Of a stretch of DNA of 47,113 nt, positions 1 to 8,442 are shown in pieces. The number at the start of each line of letters is the position of its first letter. Position 1 is the stretch's first letter. Origin of the DNA: an uncultured Bacillota bacterium (GTDB taxonomy: Bacteria; Bacillota_I; Bacilli_A; RF39; UBA660); the NCBI GenBank assembly GCA_947168485.1, contig CAMVLZ010000008.1, positions 1 to 47,113 on the forward strand. The letters are read 5' to 3'. The translations under genes were made by a program, and so were the position numbers. The notes under the pieces are model-generated. The model was not told where the DNA came from. It searched no databases and saw only the letters and a program-made list of their open reading frames with translations.

Positions 1-299
1 TTTAAGAAGTTTAATTTAGCACGTCTTACTTTACCTCTACGTACTACAGTAATCTTATCAATTTTAGGTGAATGTACTGGGAATGTTCTTTCTACTCCAA
101 CACCACTAGACATTTTTCTAACAGTAAATGTTTCAGTAACACTTCCACCTTTCTTCTTAACAACAATTCCTTCATAAGCTTGAATTCTACTTCTCTTACC
201 TTCAACGATCTTAACGTCTACTTTAACAGTATCTCCAACTCTAAATTCAGGAACTTCAGGATTTAATTGTCTTTCATTAATCTTGTCAATAATATTCAT
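1..299 (-). CDS. rplS: 50S ribosomal protein L19 (3' end cut by window edge)
   Basis: L19 is a large-subunit protein at the 30S-50S interface. The first 99 codons are present; the C-terminal end lies beyond position 1. The visible protein matches L19 from its first residues: an N-terminal helix with NPEVPEF, the FRVGDTVKV strand, [15 protein letters not shown], the [13 protein letters not shown] segment and the basic [10 protein letters not shown] region. The ATG at 299 is preceded by a strong ribosome binding site (GGAAGGAG, 303-315). It has its own promoter and an approximately 80-nt leader with a hairpin. Upstream lie trmD and rimM, the usual partners of rplS in Bacilli, but here separated by three other genes with their own terminators. 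Confidence 0.95.
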   Translation of the reverse strand, partial: MNIIDKINERQLNPEVPEFRVGDTVKVDVKIVEGKRSRIQAYEGIVVKKKGGSVTETFTVRKMSSGVGVERTFPVHSPKIDKITVVRRGKVRRAKLNFL

Positions 300-355
300 A
301 ATCAAATCTCCTTCCTATCTATAAATGCATTAATAGTAATCATAATAATAAATAA

Positions 356-372
356 AAGCGGATTACCTGCTT
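356..372 (-). promoter_or_regulatory. candidate L19 leader hairpin
   Basis: On the minus strand AAGC-a-GG, loop TAAT, CC-GCTT forms a 6-bp hairpin with one bulged A, within about 10-25 nt of the predicted transcript start and about 55 nt before the rplS start codon. Firmicutes rplS genes are known to carry a short L19 leader hairpin for autogenous control. Position and shape fit, but I assign it by context and not by a covariance search. Confidence 0.5.
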
Positions 373-386
373 AATTGACAAGTAAA

Positions 387-415
387 ATTATACAATAAAA
401 TACAAATAATATCAA
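387..415 (-). promoter_or_regulatory. sigma-A promoter of rplS
   Basis: Near-consensus: -35 TTGATA (410-415), 17-nt spacer, -10 TATAAT (387-392). The predicted start, near 380, gives an 80-nt leader before rplS. It follows directly on the terminator of the upstream gene. Confidence 0.8.
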
Positions 416-423
416 GTAATAAT

Positions 424-450
424 TAAAAAAAGAGGAATTATTCATCCTCT
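424..450 (-). terminator. intrinsic terminator overlapping the stop of the 486-aa gene
   Basis: Minus-strand stem AGAGGA / TCCTCT (431-450) followed by a run of T (424-430). The TAA stop at 438-440 lies inside the hairpin. Confidence 0.85.
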
Positions 451-1898
451 TCTTCAGCACCACTTAATAATAATACAACTCCAATACTAGCAGCAACTAC
501 TAATATTAATGAAATAATTATTAAATATACATATACTTTTCCATAATGAGTACCATCATCTTCTATAGAAGCATCTCCTGCTTGATAAGAAATAATAGTC
601 TTTTCAACTTGTTGTCCATCTTGTAATGGAATTAGTAATGAAGCAACTCTCTTCTTACCATTAACTCCATCTACATATAGATTAACTCTAACTTCACCAG
701 TATAATTAGCATCTCTATCTTTATTATACTTAGCTAAATATTTCTTATAATCTTCTAATAAAACTATAGCATCATCATTAATTTCAAAGTTTTGAACATT
801 TTTCTCTTTAAAATTATCTTTCTTAATATCTTTACTTTCAGTATATAGACTATCACCAGTCTTATCATCATTAATATTAAATTTAGCAACTATATTATAT
901 TTACCATCAAAGTTAATTTTCTCATCAAAACTTAAATCATAATCAAACTTAATATTAACAGTATTTATATTCTTTTCAATTGTATTACTAGAATTACATT
1001 TACCATTATTACATAATGAATATTCTATATCACTACTTTCAAAATAACCAACATCTTTAGTAGTAGTAGAATTCATATATTTAATAGAAAAATTAATAAC
1101 AAAGAATATAGATAATATAAGTATCATTAATAATACAAATAATTTAACAATAAATCTTTTAAAAGAACCATCATCAACAACTATATTTTTAAATATAGCT
1201 GGTCTATCTATATCTCCAATAGAATCATCACTATCTTCAAAAGCTTTATCTACTAAATCTTTTTGAACATTACCAACTTTCTCATCATATACTTCTTTAC
1301 TAACTTTTAAAGGTAATTCTACAGAATCATCAATCAAAGTATACTCATTAGCAGAATGATAATCATTTAAGTTAATAACAATAGGTTCATCAGACTCATC
1401 TATCTTTTCTTCTTTTTTATTCTTCTTAGCTTTTTTCTTCTTTTTCTTAGAATCATTATCTACACTATCACTAAAAACAAATTTTTCTTTTTGCTCTTCT
1501 TTATCAAATAAAGCATCTAAATCATTAAAATCAGTCTTAATTTTTCTATCATTTTTAACTTTCTTAGTTCTATAATCAAACTCTTCATCAGATGAATTAA
1601 CAGGAACAACAATCTTATCTTCAAGTTTATCTTTATTTTCAACAGCATTTTCTACAACAATTTTATCTTCATAAACATCTTCTTTTACTTGTTCTTCTAC
1701 TTTTTCTACTTCTTTTTCAACTGACTCATCAATTATATTATAATTTAAATTCTCTTTCTTATCATCAACTATTATAGAAACATTATTTTCAATCTTTTTA
1801 TTTTTAGGTTTATTTCTCTTTTTACCTTTATTAGGATTGTTCTTATTCTTATAATATTTCTTATTCTTAACAGTTTGACCATTCTTATTCTTTGCCAT
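438..1898 (-). CDS. unknown charged two-TM membrane protein
   Basis: I do not recognise this 486-aa protein. Residues 1-245 are highly charged, with Lys/Asn-rich and Glu/Asp-rich stretches and a poly-Lys segment near 150, and are likely disordered. A transmembrane helix follows at about 249-271, then an extracytoplasmic region of about 180 residues with a paired-Cys segment (SLCNNGKCNSS). A second helix lies at about 455-479, before an acidic tail (EEEDE). The ATG at 1898 is preferred over an in-frame GTG at 1907 because the binding site AGAGGTG contains that GTG. It has its own extended -10 promoter and a terminator that overlaps its stop, so it is monocistronic. An envelope role is inferred from topology only. 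Confidence 0.75.
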   Translation of the reverse strand: MAKNKNGQTVKNKKYYKNKNNPNKGKKRNKPKNKKIENNVSIIVDDKKENLNYNIIDESVEKEVEKVEEQVKEDVYEDKIVVENAVENKDKLEDKIVVPVNSSDEEFDYRTKKVKNDRKIKTDFNDLDALFDKEEQKEKFVFSDSVDNDSKKKKKKAKKNKKEEKIDESDEPIVINLNDYHSANEYTLIDDSVELPLKVSKEVYDEKVGNVQKDLVDKAFEDSDDSIGDIDRPAIFKNIVVDDGSFKRFIVKLFVLLMILILSIFFVINFSIKYMNSTTTKDVGYFESSDIEYSLCNNGKCNSSNTIEKNINTVNIKFDYDLSFDEKINFDGKYNIVAKFNINDDKTGDSLYTESKDIKKDNFKEKNVQNFEINDDAIVLLEDYKKYLAKYNKDRDANYTGEVRVNLYVDGVNGKKRVASLLIPLQDGQQVEKTIISYQAGDASIEDDGTHYGKVYVYLIIISLILVVAASIGVVLLLSGAEEEDE

Positions 1899-1935
1899 TA
1901 GATTCACCTCTAACCATGTCCCTATTCTAATAAAA

Positions 1936-1944
1936 ATTATATCA
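1936..1944 (-). promoter_or_regulatory. extended -10 promoter of the 486-aa gene
   Basis: TGA-TATAAT (TGn extended -10) with no clear -35. The U-tract of the terminator of the upstream gene lies 13-20 nt further upstream. Confidence 0.5.
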
Positions 1945-1956
1945 TAAAATATTATT

Positions 1957-1985
1957 CAAAAAAAGATAAAATTATCAATTTTATC
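1957..1985 (-). terminator. intrinsic terminator of the NPxTG surface protein gene
   Basis: Perfect 9-bp stem GATAAAATT / AATTTTATC with a 3-nt loop (1965-1985) and seven T (1958-1964). The TAA stop (1981-1983) lies within the upstream arm. Confidence 0.85.
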
Positions 1986-3309
1986 CTTTTTGTTTTAAAA
2001 CCTTAGTTCTTCTTTGATAAATACTGATACCTATAAGTATTATTGCGATAAAGGTTAAAACTTTAAATGGAGTACCAGTAACTGGATTCTTAATAAATTC
2101 TGCTTCGATTAATACATCTTCATTAGGCATAGTAAATACAGTATTTTCATTAACTTTTCTATATGTAATCTTATTACCATCTTCAGAAGTAATAGTTAAA
2201 CTAACTAATTTATATCCAGCCTCAGGAATAACTTTAAATTTAATACTATCTCCACCATTAGCAGTACCAACTACTTGAATAGATCCTTTTCCTGCTCTAA
2301 TATTAGTTTTTATAACATAAGATACTATATCTTTTTTATTAAGAGTAATAACAGGTCTAACACCAGCACCTATCGCTATAAAACATTCTTGTGTATTACA
2401 TAAATTACCTAAGGTATCAACAAAGTAAAGAGAATCTTCACTTGAAGAAGCCGCAGTTCTAGTCCAATAAGTAGTTGAATATAACCATGGATATTTACCA
2501 TTTAATTTGTCTTTAATACTACCAACTAAGAATGTATCTCCATATCCAGAATAGATATTAGGATGTTTTGCCCAGTTTTCATGGTTACTCCACCAAGCAC
2601 TTAGTGGTAATTCATTTCCTGTAGCAGATTTAACTATATTACTAATTTCTTTTACTGTTATTAAATTAATATCTTTAATATCATACCCATCATTTCTTAA
2701 TCTTCTAACATATTGATTTAAATAATTATAAAGATTATATGTAGCATCAAGATTAGAAGTAGGATTAATTACTCCATCCATATATCCATCATTATATTCA
2801 GAACCAAAATTAATAAGAACTTGATGACCAGCAGACATCATTATTATTCCACGTTCATTAGATGCAGGTTTACCTGATTCTGTACCATGAGCCCCAATAG
2901 CTTTCTCACTTTGAGCAATCTTACTAGTATCTATAGGATCTCCAACTATACAATAAGATCTATCATTAAAATCATAACCTTCTACATAATTATATGCTCT
3001 ATAGCTATAATATTCATAATCATCATGATAGGCATAATTATCATAACAATAATCCCTGACATAACTATCTCCTAATTTATCAGTAACATCTATACGTTCA
3101 ATATCTAAACCTATATCTAAATTATATTTAGCAAGTAATTTATAATTATCACTACTATTATCTATTATATAGAAATTCTCATCTCCACACTTTATCTCAT
3201 CACCAACTTTAGTACCATCACCACTAACTATTTTACAATAACTTTTAGCATTAACTAAACATGGTACCATAAACATTACTATTAAAAAAGAAAACATTAA
3301 CTTCTTCAT
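1981..3309 (-). CDS. secreted surface protein with NPxTG-type sorting signal
   Basis: 442 aa. A signal peptide (about 1-22, ending CLVNA) leads into an acidic, Tyr-rich region. A central domain has WWSNHENW, YWTRTAAS and GVRPVITL motifs, resembling the DUF6273-type surface domain also found in the two roughly 345-aa cassette proteins of this window. After it comes a beta-rich segment (about 340-405) like InlB-type divergent repeats (VIPEAGYKL, FTMPNEDV). The C-terminus is NPVTG (408-412), a hydrophobic stretch and a basic tail (YQRRTKVLKQK), the layout of a sortase signal with N in place of L. ATG at 3309 is chosen because GGAGG lies 6 nt upstream; an in-frame GTG at 3321 sits just before that site. 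Wall attachment is inferred. Confidence 0.7.
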   Translation of the reverse strand: MKKLMFSFLIVMFMVPCLVNAKSYCKIVSGDGTKVGDEIKCGDENFYIIDNSSDNYKLLAKYNLDIGLDIERIDVTDKLGDSYVRDYCYDNYAYHDDYEYYSYRAYNYVEGYDFNDRSYCIVGDPIDTSKIAQSEKAIGAHGTESGKPASNERGIIMMSAGHQVLINFGSEYNDGYMDGVINPTSNLDATYNLYNYLNQYVRRLRNDGYDIKDINLITVKEISNIVKSATGNELPLSAWWSNHENWAKHPNIYSGYGDTFLVGSIKDKLNGKYPWLYSTTYWTRTAASSSEDSLYFVDTLGNLCNTQECFIAIGAGVRPVITLNKKDIVSYVIKTNIRAGKGSIQVVGTANGGDSIKFKVIPEAGYKLVSLTITSEDGNKITYRKVNENTVFTMPNEDVLIEAEFIKNPVTGTPFKVLTFIAIILIGISIYQRRTKVLKQKG

Positions 3310-3340
3310 ATAAGCCTCCACTATTATATGTAAAGTTTAT

Positions 3341-3372
3341 CATAAAAAAAGAAGATTATCAAACTTATCTTC
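3341..3372 (-). terminator. intrinsic terminator after the 144-aa gene
   Basis: Stem GAAGAT / ATCTTC (3351-3372, loop about 10 nt) followed by seven T (3344-3350). The TAA stop at 3365-3367 is inside the hairpin. Confidence 0.8.
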
Positions 3373-3799
3373 CTCTACTGACGTTTTTACTAACTACATT
3401 AACATCATGTAAATTTAATAATCTTTGCATAGCTTCTTTTTGTAAAAACTTAAGTTTTTTAGCCATCTTTTCTAATTCATTTTTTCTTAAGAAAGGTCTA
3501 TATCTTTCTTTAATTAATAATCTAAATAATTCTATTTCTTCTAATATCTTTTTAAATGTCTCATCATCATCACTATCACTAGAAATATCATCAGTTAATT
3601 TAACAATTAATTTATCAAATTTATGATTAACTATTCTTAATATAAAAGGTCTAGCCATTTTCTTATTAAAAATAATTATATTCTTAACATCAACATCATT
3701 AATATGAAACCCCTTCTTATTAGGAATCTTATACTTATAAACATCTTTATTAATAAAAGTAATATCATTATTCAATCTATTAGTAATAACTTTATACAT
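3365..3799 (-). CDS. unknown 144-aa basic cytoplasmic protein
   Basis: No recognised family. The N-terminal half is a beta-rich basic region (residues 1-70). A short acidic patch (about 72-80, SSDSDDDE) follows, then a helical, charged C-terminal half ending SRGR. No signal peptide or membrane helix. Its ATG follows the trmD stop codon with no gap and has GGAG 8 nt upstream, so it is translationally coupled and is the last gene of the SpoU methyltransferase-rimM-trmD operon. Linkage to RNA-modifying genes hints at an RNA- or ribosome-related role; that is inference only. Confidence 0.7.
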   Translation of the reverse strand: MYKVITNRLNNDITFINKDVYKYKIPNKKGFHINDVDVKNIIIFNKKMARPFILRIVNHKFDKLIVKLTDDISSDSDDDETFKKILEEIELFRLLIKERYRPFLRKNELEKMAKKLKFLQKEAMQRLLNLHDVNVVSKNVSRGR

Positions 3800-4468
3800 C
3801 TAATCATCTCCTAATAAATCAGGTCTCACTTCTCTAGTCTTTTTAATACTTTCTTCTCTTCTAAATTCTTCTATTTTCTTATGATCACCAGATAATAACA
3901 CTTCTGGTACTTCTAATCCATTATATACTCTAGGTTTAGTATAAGTAGGATAATCTAATAAATTATTATTGAAACTATCATCCTTATGAGATGCCTCAGT
4001 TATAACACCAGGAAGAAGTCTTGTAACAGAGTCAACTAAGACCATAGAGGCTATCTCCCCACCAGTAAGTACATAATCACCTATACTTATTTCTTCATCA
4101 ACTATAGTTCTTATTCTCTCATCGAATCCTTCATAATGACCACATATTATAATTAAATGCTTTTCATCCGCAAGTTCATAAGCATGTTTTTGTTTATATG
4201 GAACTCCACTAGGAGTAAGTAATATAACTTTAGAATCATTTGTTTTAATATCATTAACACAATCAAATATAGGCTGACATGTTAAGACCATTCCAGCTCC
4301 TCCTCCATATGGAGTATCATCTACTTTTTTATGAGGATCATTAGTATAATCTCTAAAATTAATAATATTAATTTCTACTTTTTTCTCATCAATTGCGCGT
4401 TTTATAATTGATTCTTCAAAAACACCTTTAAACATTTCAGGAAATAATGTTAATATATCAATCTTCAT
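3800..4468 (-). CDS. trmD: tRNA (guanine37-N1)-methyltransferase TrmD
   Basis: Methylates G37 next to the anticodon using S-adenosylmethionine, which prevents +1 frameshifting. At 222 aa it is a little short for the family. Visible motifs: LTLFPEMF at the N-terminus, [11 protein letters not shown] (50-60), and the SPOUT trefoil-knot elements TPSGVP (85-90), GHYEGFDER (110-118) and [11 protein letters not shown] (128-138), then LLPGV and YTKPRVY. The start at 4468 gives the canonical MKIDILTLF beginning; an ATG at 4483 would overlap rimM further. It follows rimM by 4 nt, the standard rimM-trmD pairing. rplS, its usual next gene, is displaced by about 3.5 kb. Confidence 0.97.
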   Translation of the reverse strand: MKIDILTLFPEMFKGVFEESIIKRAIDEKKVEINIINFRDYTNDPHKKVDDTPYGGGAGMVLTCQPIFDCVNDIKTNDSKVILLTPSGVPYKQKHAYELADEKHLIIICGHYEGFDERIRTIVDEEISIGDYVLTGGEIASMVLVDSVTRLLPGVITEASHKDDSFNNNLLDYPTYTKPRVYNGLEVPEVLLSGDHKKIEEFRREESIKKTREVRPDLLGDD

Positions 4469-4472
4469 ATTA

Positions 4473-4946
4473 TTACATCCCATCTATTAAATTAATATTT
4501 ATTTCTTTTTTATTTCTATCTATCTTAACAAAATTATCATTATAAGGTATTAAATGTTCAATAGAAGTTTCTACTCTTAATACTTTATTATTACCAGTAT
4601 CCATTACTTCTATTACTCTACCTTCTTCATCTCCAATTATAACTTTATAATTTAATAATTCTTTATCTAAAGCCTCTTCATTATTTAAATCTAATTTATC
4701 TTTATCAATATAAACTTTATTACCTACTAAAAATAAAACATCATTAATATTATTATAATCATCTAAACATACCATATCAAAAGTCTTATGTTTACGATAA
4801 CTTCTAATATTATATTCCTTATCTCCAATAATCAATTTATTATTAATCTTAAATACTTTATCTTTAAATTCAAAATTAGATCTAATTCTAAGTTCTCCTT
4901 TAACACCATGAGTATTAACAATTTTACCAATATATACTTTATCCAT
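4473..4946 (-). CDS. rimM: 16S rRNA processing / 30S maturation protein RimM
   Basis: RimM helps mature the 30S head and binds S19. The 157-aa protein shows the N-terminal RimM motif [16 protein letters not shown] (about 5-20) and a C-terminal PRC-barrel region with [23 protein letters not shown] and [12 protein letters not shown]. The ATG at 4946 overlaps the last codons of the upstream methyltransferase gene by 8 nt (ATGGATAA arrangement), so it is translationally coupled. An in-frame GTG 9 nt upstream is less likely because it belongs to the GAGTGA binding-site region. Confidence 0.95.
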   Translation of the reverse strand: MDKVYIGKIVNTHGVKGELRIRSNFEFKDKVFKINNKLIIGDKEYNIRSYRKHKTFDMVCLDDYNNINDVLFLVGNKVYIDKDKLDLNNEEALDKELLNYKVIIGDEEGRVIEVMDTGNNKVLRVETSIEHLIPYNDNFVKIDRNKKEININLIDGM

Positions 4947-5679
4947 TAATATCACTCATTTCATATAATATTATACTACAAGCAACACCAACATTTAAAC
5001 TATCTACTGAACTAACCATATCTATATAAATAAATTTATCACATAAATCCCTAACCTCAGGAGACATCCCTCTACCTTCATTACCTACTATTATTGCGAA
5101 TCTCGAATTCTCATCCGTATGAACATTCTTTAGAGATATTCCATCATTAACATCAGTACCATATATAACAAAATTATTACTCTTTAACTCATTAATATAA
5201 TCATTCAAATTACCTTTTAAAATATTAGTTTGAAAGATCATACCTTGGCAACTTCTAAGTACTTTTGGATTATATAAATCAACAGTATCATCTGACAAGA
5301 TAATTGTATCAATATTAAATGCAACTGCGCTTCTAATAATAGTACCTAAATTCCCTGGATCTTGTATTCTATCTAAAATTAAAACTCTATTTCCTTTAAT
5401 CTCATTATTATCCTTCTTTTTAACAACACCAACAATACTTGGAATAGTATCAGTAGAAGATAATTTCTTCATAACTGATTCACTAACTACATTAATTTTA
5501 ACATCTAAATTAAAATCATAATCTTCTAAAATAAATACTTCTTCTAATAAATCATTATTATATGCTTCTTCTACTAAATGATAAGTTTCTACTAAAAAGA
5601 TATTACTTTTATCACGATATTTTTTTTCTTTTAATTTTGAAATTTCTTTTATTCTTTCATTATTAATACTATTTATCAA
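4939..5679 (-). CDS. TrmH/SpoU-family RNA 2'-O-methyltransferase
   Basis: A 246-aa SPOUT methyltransferase with an N-terminal substrate-binding domain (ERIKEISKL, FLVETYHLVEEA) and all three SpoU motifs: RIQDPGNLGTIIRSA (104-118), IIVGNEGRGM (197-206) and SLNVGVACSIILYE (227-240). These bind AdoMet in the knot. The target is probably 23S rRNA, as in RlmB/TsnR-like relatives; the exact nucleotide cannot be told. The start is TTG at 5679, overlapping the TGA stop of the peptidase gene (TTGA), with AAAGGAG about 10 nt upstream. No other in-frame start precedes the conserved N-terminus. It heads the rimM-trmD operon. Confidence 0.9.
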   Translation of the reverse strand: MINSINNERIKEISKLKEKKYRDKSNIFLVETYHLVEEAYNNDLLEEVFILEDYDFNLDVKINVVSESVMKKLSSTDTIPSIVGVVKKKDNNEIKGNRVLILDRIQDPGNLGTIIRSAVAFNIDTIILSDDTVDLYNPKVLRSCQGMIFQTNILKGNLNDYINELKSNNFVIYGTDVNDGISLKNVHTDENSRFAIIVGNEGRGMSPEVRDLCDKFIYIDMVSSVDSLNVGVACSIILYEMSDING

Positions 5680-6314
5680 AATAACTTCATCTCCTTTGTT
5701 ATTCTTTTATAATCAGGACAATTTTCTTCAACTAAAGACCAAAATCTTCTATCATGATCTCCATGTATTAAATGAGATAATTCATGCATAATAACATAAT
5801 CAAGATATTTTTCATCTCTCTCAATTAATTTTAAATTAAGAGTAATAATATGAGTTTTAACATTACAAACTCCCCATCTTGTACTCATTCTTCTAATTCT
5901 TAAAGTTGGTCTTGGTATACTTCTAGTAAATTTTTCATAATTTTCATCTAACTTTTCTTGAAATAACTTCTTAGCTTCTTTTTTATACCAAGTATCAATA
6001 TTATATCCACTTTTTATATAAGCAGTATCTCCATCTAATTTAATAGTTCCATTATCAACATAAACTATATTATATTTCTTACCTAAATAATTAAACCCCT
6101 CATTATTCTTATTAATTATCTTTTGAGCTTCAATCATCTTAACAATTCTATTATATTTATTTTCTAATAATCTTTTTATTTCAAAGTTAGGAGTCCACAT
6201 AGAAGTAGTAACATGAATCTTTAAATCATCTTTAACTCTTATATATATTCTTTTAGTTGATCTTTTTCTTTCTATAACTACTTCATATACTTTATCATCT
6301 ACAATAAACTCCAT
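5676..6314 (-). CDS. YgjP-like metallopeptidase-fold protein (M48/DUF45)
   Basis: 212 aa with a C-terminal zinc site HELSHLIHGDH (177-187) followed by RRFW and a final PDYKRI helix, as in the YgjP/WLM group. The N-terminal half is a beta domain, and the RMSTRWGVCN segment (142-151) is typical of this family. Members are soluble; E. coli YgjP has been reported to hydrolyse UTP, but the usual substrate is unclear. The ATG at 6314 has GGTGA upstream; TTG and GTG at 6326/6323 are in frame but overlap that site. It overlaps the following methyltransferase gene by 4 nt. The stop is TGA, directly followed by TAA. Confidence 0.85.
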   Translation of the reverse strand: MEFIVDDKVYEVVIERKRSTKRIYIRVKDDLKIHVTTSMWTPNFEIKRLLENKYNRIVKMIEAQKIINKNNEGFNYLGKKYNIVYVDNGTIKLDGDTAYIKSGYNIDTWYKKEAKKLFQEKLDENYEKFTRSIPRPTLRIRRMSTRWGVCNVKTHIITLNLKLIERDEKYLDYVIMHELSHLIHGDHDRRFWSLVEENCPDYKRITKEMKLF

Positions 6315-6349
6315 GTCAATCACCAACTATATTCTACAATAAAAGGATA

Positions 6350-6371
6350 AAAAAAGAAAGCAAAGCTTTCT
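6350..6371 (-). terminator. intrinsic terminator after the 242-aa gene
   Basis: Perfect 7-bp stem AGAAAGC / GCTTTCT with a 3-nt loop (6355-6371) and a T run on its 3' side, 12 nt beyond the stop codon. Confidence 0.85.
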
Positions 6372-6383
6372 TTAATAATTAAG

Positions 6384-7112
6384 TTAATTTTCAATATATT
6401 TTGAATCTGATAAATCATAGATTTTATCATCTTTAGTTTGTACAAGAGTAGTAACATAGCCACCTAATTCAACAGTAACAGAAGCTTTATAAATCTTTAC
6501 AGGATTCATAATACCTTTTATAGTTGGATGAGAAAATTCCATTTTTTCTAAAGCATTAAATTCTTTTACATAATCTATTCTTCCATTTTCTTTAAAGAAT
6601 AACATATATGATCCAGTTATATCTTGTCCCATTTCAATTGATTTAATATCATATGCAGGACTATCAAATATTAGTTTTCTAGTAGAAATATCTCCAGATT
6701 TCTTAGAATCACACATCTTCTTAGCTTCATCATAAGAACAAAAATCATCATTCTTTAAATCAGACCAAGTTATTTTAACATCAACAACATCATCTTCACC
6801 AACCTTATATTCTACACCCTTAAAATGACCTTTATATACAGAATCAGTCTTTTCTTTTACTTTTTCTTCACTACTTACTTCATAAGATCTACCTTCTCCA
6901 TTTACAATCTTACTAGTATCAAAAACATAATTATCTTCCTCTTCTTCATCACTCTTACTATCATCATCTTTAGTTTCTGTTTCTTGAGCATCATTACTTT
7001 TACCAAATAATTCTGTCTTATTAACAACAATATATCCACCTAGTCCTAAACAAATAATTAATAATACTACAATAACAATAGTATAAACGTTAGATTTTTT
7101 CTTTTCTTCCAT
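6384..7112 (-). CDS. unknown membrane-anchored extracytoplasmic protein
   Basis: 242 aa, not assigned to a family. A short basic N-terminus (MEEKKKSN) leads into one transmembrane helix (about 9-29, VYTIVIVVLLIICLGLGGYIV). An acidic linker follows (35-62, with SDEEEEDN), then a folded extracytoplasmic domain of about 180 residues with two Cys in one segment (FCSYDEAKKMC). The ATG at 7112 has TAGGAGATG upstream; the in-frame ATG at 7130 has none. It has its own extended -10 promoter and its own terminator. Confidence 0.72.
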   Translation of the reverse strand: MEEKKKSNVYTIVIVVLLIICLGLGGYIVVNKTELFGKSNDAQETETKDDDSKSDEEEEDNYVFDTSKIVNGEGRSYEVSSEEKVKEKTDSVYKGHFKGVEYKVGEDDVVDVKITWSDLKNDDFCSYDEAKKMCDSKKSGDISTRKLIFDSPAYDIKSIEMGQDITGSYMLFFKENGRIDYVKEFNALEKMEFSHPTIKGIMNPVKIYKASVTVELGGYVTTLVQTKDDKIYDLSDSKYIEN

Positions 7113-7131
7113 TTTATCATCTCCTAGCATC

Positions 7132-7140
7132 AGTATATCA
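7132..7140 (-). promoter_or_regulatory. extended -10 promoter of the 242-aa gene
   Basis: TGA-TATACT lies immediately after the U-tract of the HAD-gene terminator (7141-7147), about 20 nt before the start codon. Confidence 0.5.
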
Positions 7141-7179
7141 AAAAAAAGAATTAATAAAAGCTATTTCTTTATTAATTCT
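7141..7179 (-). terminator. intrinsic terminator of the HAD gene
   Basis: Stem AGAATTAATAA / TTATTAATTCT (7147-7179) followed by a T run (7141-7147). The TAG stop (7161-7163) is in the loop. Confidence 0.8.
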
Positions 7180-7790
7180 GTTAATTTCTTTATTTTTACA
7201 TATTTTTTGTCATGTACATCATCTTTATCATATAGTACAGATTCTATTCCATGTAGTCTAGGAGCACCATAATCTTTAATAACACTATCTCCTACCATAA
7301 AACATTCTCTTGGATCATATCCATCTATTGCGCGTAAATAAGCTCTAGGATGAGGTTTTAATTGATCTTCACCAGTTAATATCAAATCAAAATAATCATA
7401 TATTCCTGCCTCTTTTAATCTAGGAATTTGACTTTTACCATACCAATTAGTTAATACAACTAAACTCTTATCTTTACTTTTTAAATGTTCTAGTAATTCA
7501 ATTACTCCATCCTCCATAGTATCCGCATCACTTGATATTTCTCTAGCCCAACCTCTAATAATTTCAGGAGTAAAAGGAAGACCACTTTGTTCCTTTAAAA
7601 ACTCACTTAATACTTCATCATCATAATGAGAATGAGTCATTTCATAATAATCAAGTAAAGGACCAATATCTTTCATTAACTTTTCTGTCTCATCACCAAA
7701 TATAGGTTCAAATATACGAGTCTCAACAATATTATAATCACAAGTTAATAAAGTTCTATCTAAATCAAATATAAATCTTTTCTTTTCCAT
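7161..7790 (-). CDS. HAD-superfamily phosphatase
   Basis: A 209-aa cytoplasmic hydrolase of the HAD fold. Motif I is FDLDRTLL, with nucleophile Asp9 and Asp11. Motif II is VVLTNW (Thr about 114). A Lys/Pro segment KPHPRAY precedes motif III/IV CFMVGDSVIKDYGAPR (about 165-180). The helical insert after motif I suggests a subfamily I cap, as in phosphoglycolate-phosphatase-like and pyrophosphatase-like members; the substrate cannot be read from the sequence. ATG at 7790 is preceded by GGTGG; an in-frame TTG lies one codon upstream. Confidence 0.88.
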   Translation of the reverse strand: MEKKRFIFDLDRTLLTCDYNIVETRIFEPIFGDETEKLMKDIGPLLDYYEMTHSHYDDEVLSEFLKEQSGLPFTPEIIRGWAREISSDADTMEDGVIELLEHLKSKDKSLVVLTNWYGKSQIPRLKEAGIYDYFDLILTGEDQLKPHPRAYLRAIDGYDPRECFMVGDSVIKDYGAPRLHGIESVLYDKDDVHDKKYVKIKKLTELIKK

Positions 7791-7814
7791 CAAACCACCC
7801 TGTCTCTACTAGTA

Positions 7815-7848
7815 TGAAAAGAATTACTACTAAACAGTAAGTAATTCT
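7815..7848 (-). terminator. weak intrinsic terminator after frr
   Basis: 8-bp stem AGAATTAC / GTAATTCT (7820-7848) with only a short run of T. The TAG stop of frr (7830-7832) lies in the loop. Confidence 0.6.
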
Positions 7849-8372
7849 TGTTCTTTTTCTTTTAACTTTTCATCAATCTTTTTATTATAATCATTAACAA
7901 TATCTTGAAGAGCCTTTTCTAATCTCTTTTGTTCATCTTCATTTTCAGCTTCTTCTTTAATATCATCAATAGTATCTCTACGAATATTTCTAATAATTAC
8001 TTTTTCTTCTTCAGCCATCTTCTTAACTTGTTTAGTAAGTTCAACTCTTCTTTCTTCAGTTAATTGAGGAATAACTATTCTTATAGTTTCTCCATCATTT
8101 GAAGGATTATAACCAAGATTCGCAGCTACAATACCCTTTTCAATATCATTTAACGAAGATTTATCATAAGGTTTAATAACTAATAATCTAGCTTCTGGTA
8201 CTGAAATAGTTGCTACTGACTTTAATGGTGTAGAATTACCATAATATTCAACCATAACACCATCTAAACTAGAAGGATTAGCTCTTCCTGCTCTAACTGT
8301 AGTAAAACGTTTATCTAAAGATTCAAGTGCCTTATCCATTTCTCCTTTAGCTTTATCAATAATTTGATCCAT
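7830..8372 (-). CDS. frr: ribosome recycling factor
   Basis: RRF acts with EF-G to split the 70S ribosome after termination. At 180 aa it is near the usual 185. Visible family motifs: FTTVRAGRANPSSLDGV (about 24-40), VEYYGNSTPLKSVATISVPEAR, LLVIKPYDKSSL, NLGYNPSNDGETIRI and the C-terminal coiled coil (AEEEKVIIRNIRRD). The ATG at 8372 has GAGGAG upstream; the in-frame GTG at 8381 lies within that region. In most Firmicutes pyrH lies between tsf and frr; here a lipoprotein gene is in that place. Confidence 0.97.
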   Translation of the reverse strand: MDQIIDKAKGEMDKALESLDKRFTTVRAGRANPSSLDGVMVEYYGNSTPLKSVATISVPEARLLVIKPYDKSSLNDIEKGIVAANLGYNPSNDGETIRIVIPQLTEERRVELTKQVKKMAEEEKVIIRNIRRDTIDDIKEEAENEDEQKRLEKALQDIVNDYNKKIDEKLKEKEQELLTV

Positions 8373-8422
8373 TAATATCACTCCTCAAAATTATTATAAT
8401 ATAACTTCTTAATATTTAAAAG

Positions 8423-8442
8423 AAAAAAGTGCTAAGCACTTT
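8423..8442 (-). terminator. intrinsic terminator of the lipoprotein gene
   Basis: 7-bp stem AAAGTGC / GCACTTT (8426-8442) followed by T; the TAG stop (8432-8434) lies in the stem-loop. Confidence 0.8.

Noticed and set aside
72-266. Plus-strand open frame opposite rplS
   Set aside because: It lies wholly antisense to L19, is Asn/Ser-rich and has no supporting signals.
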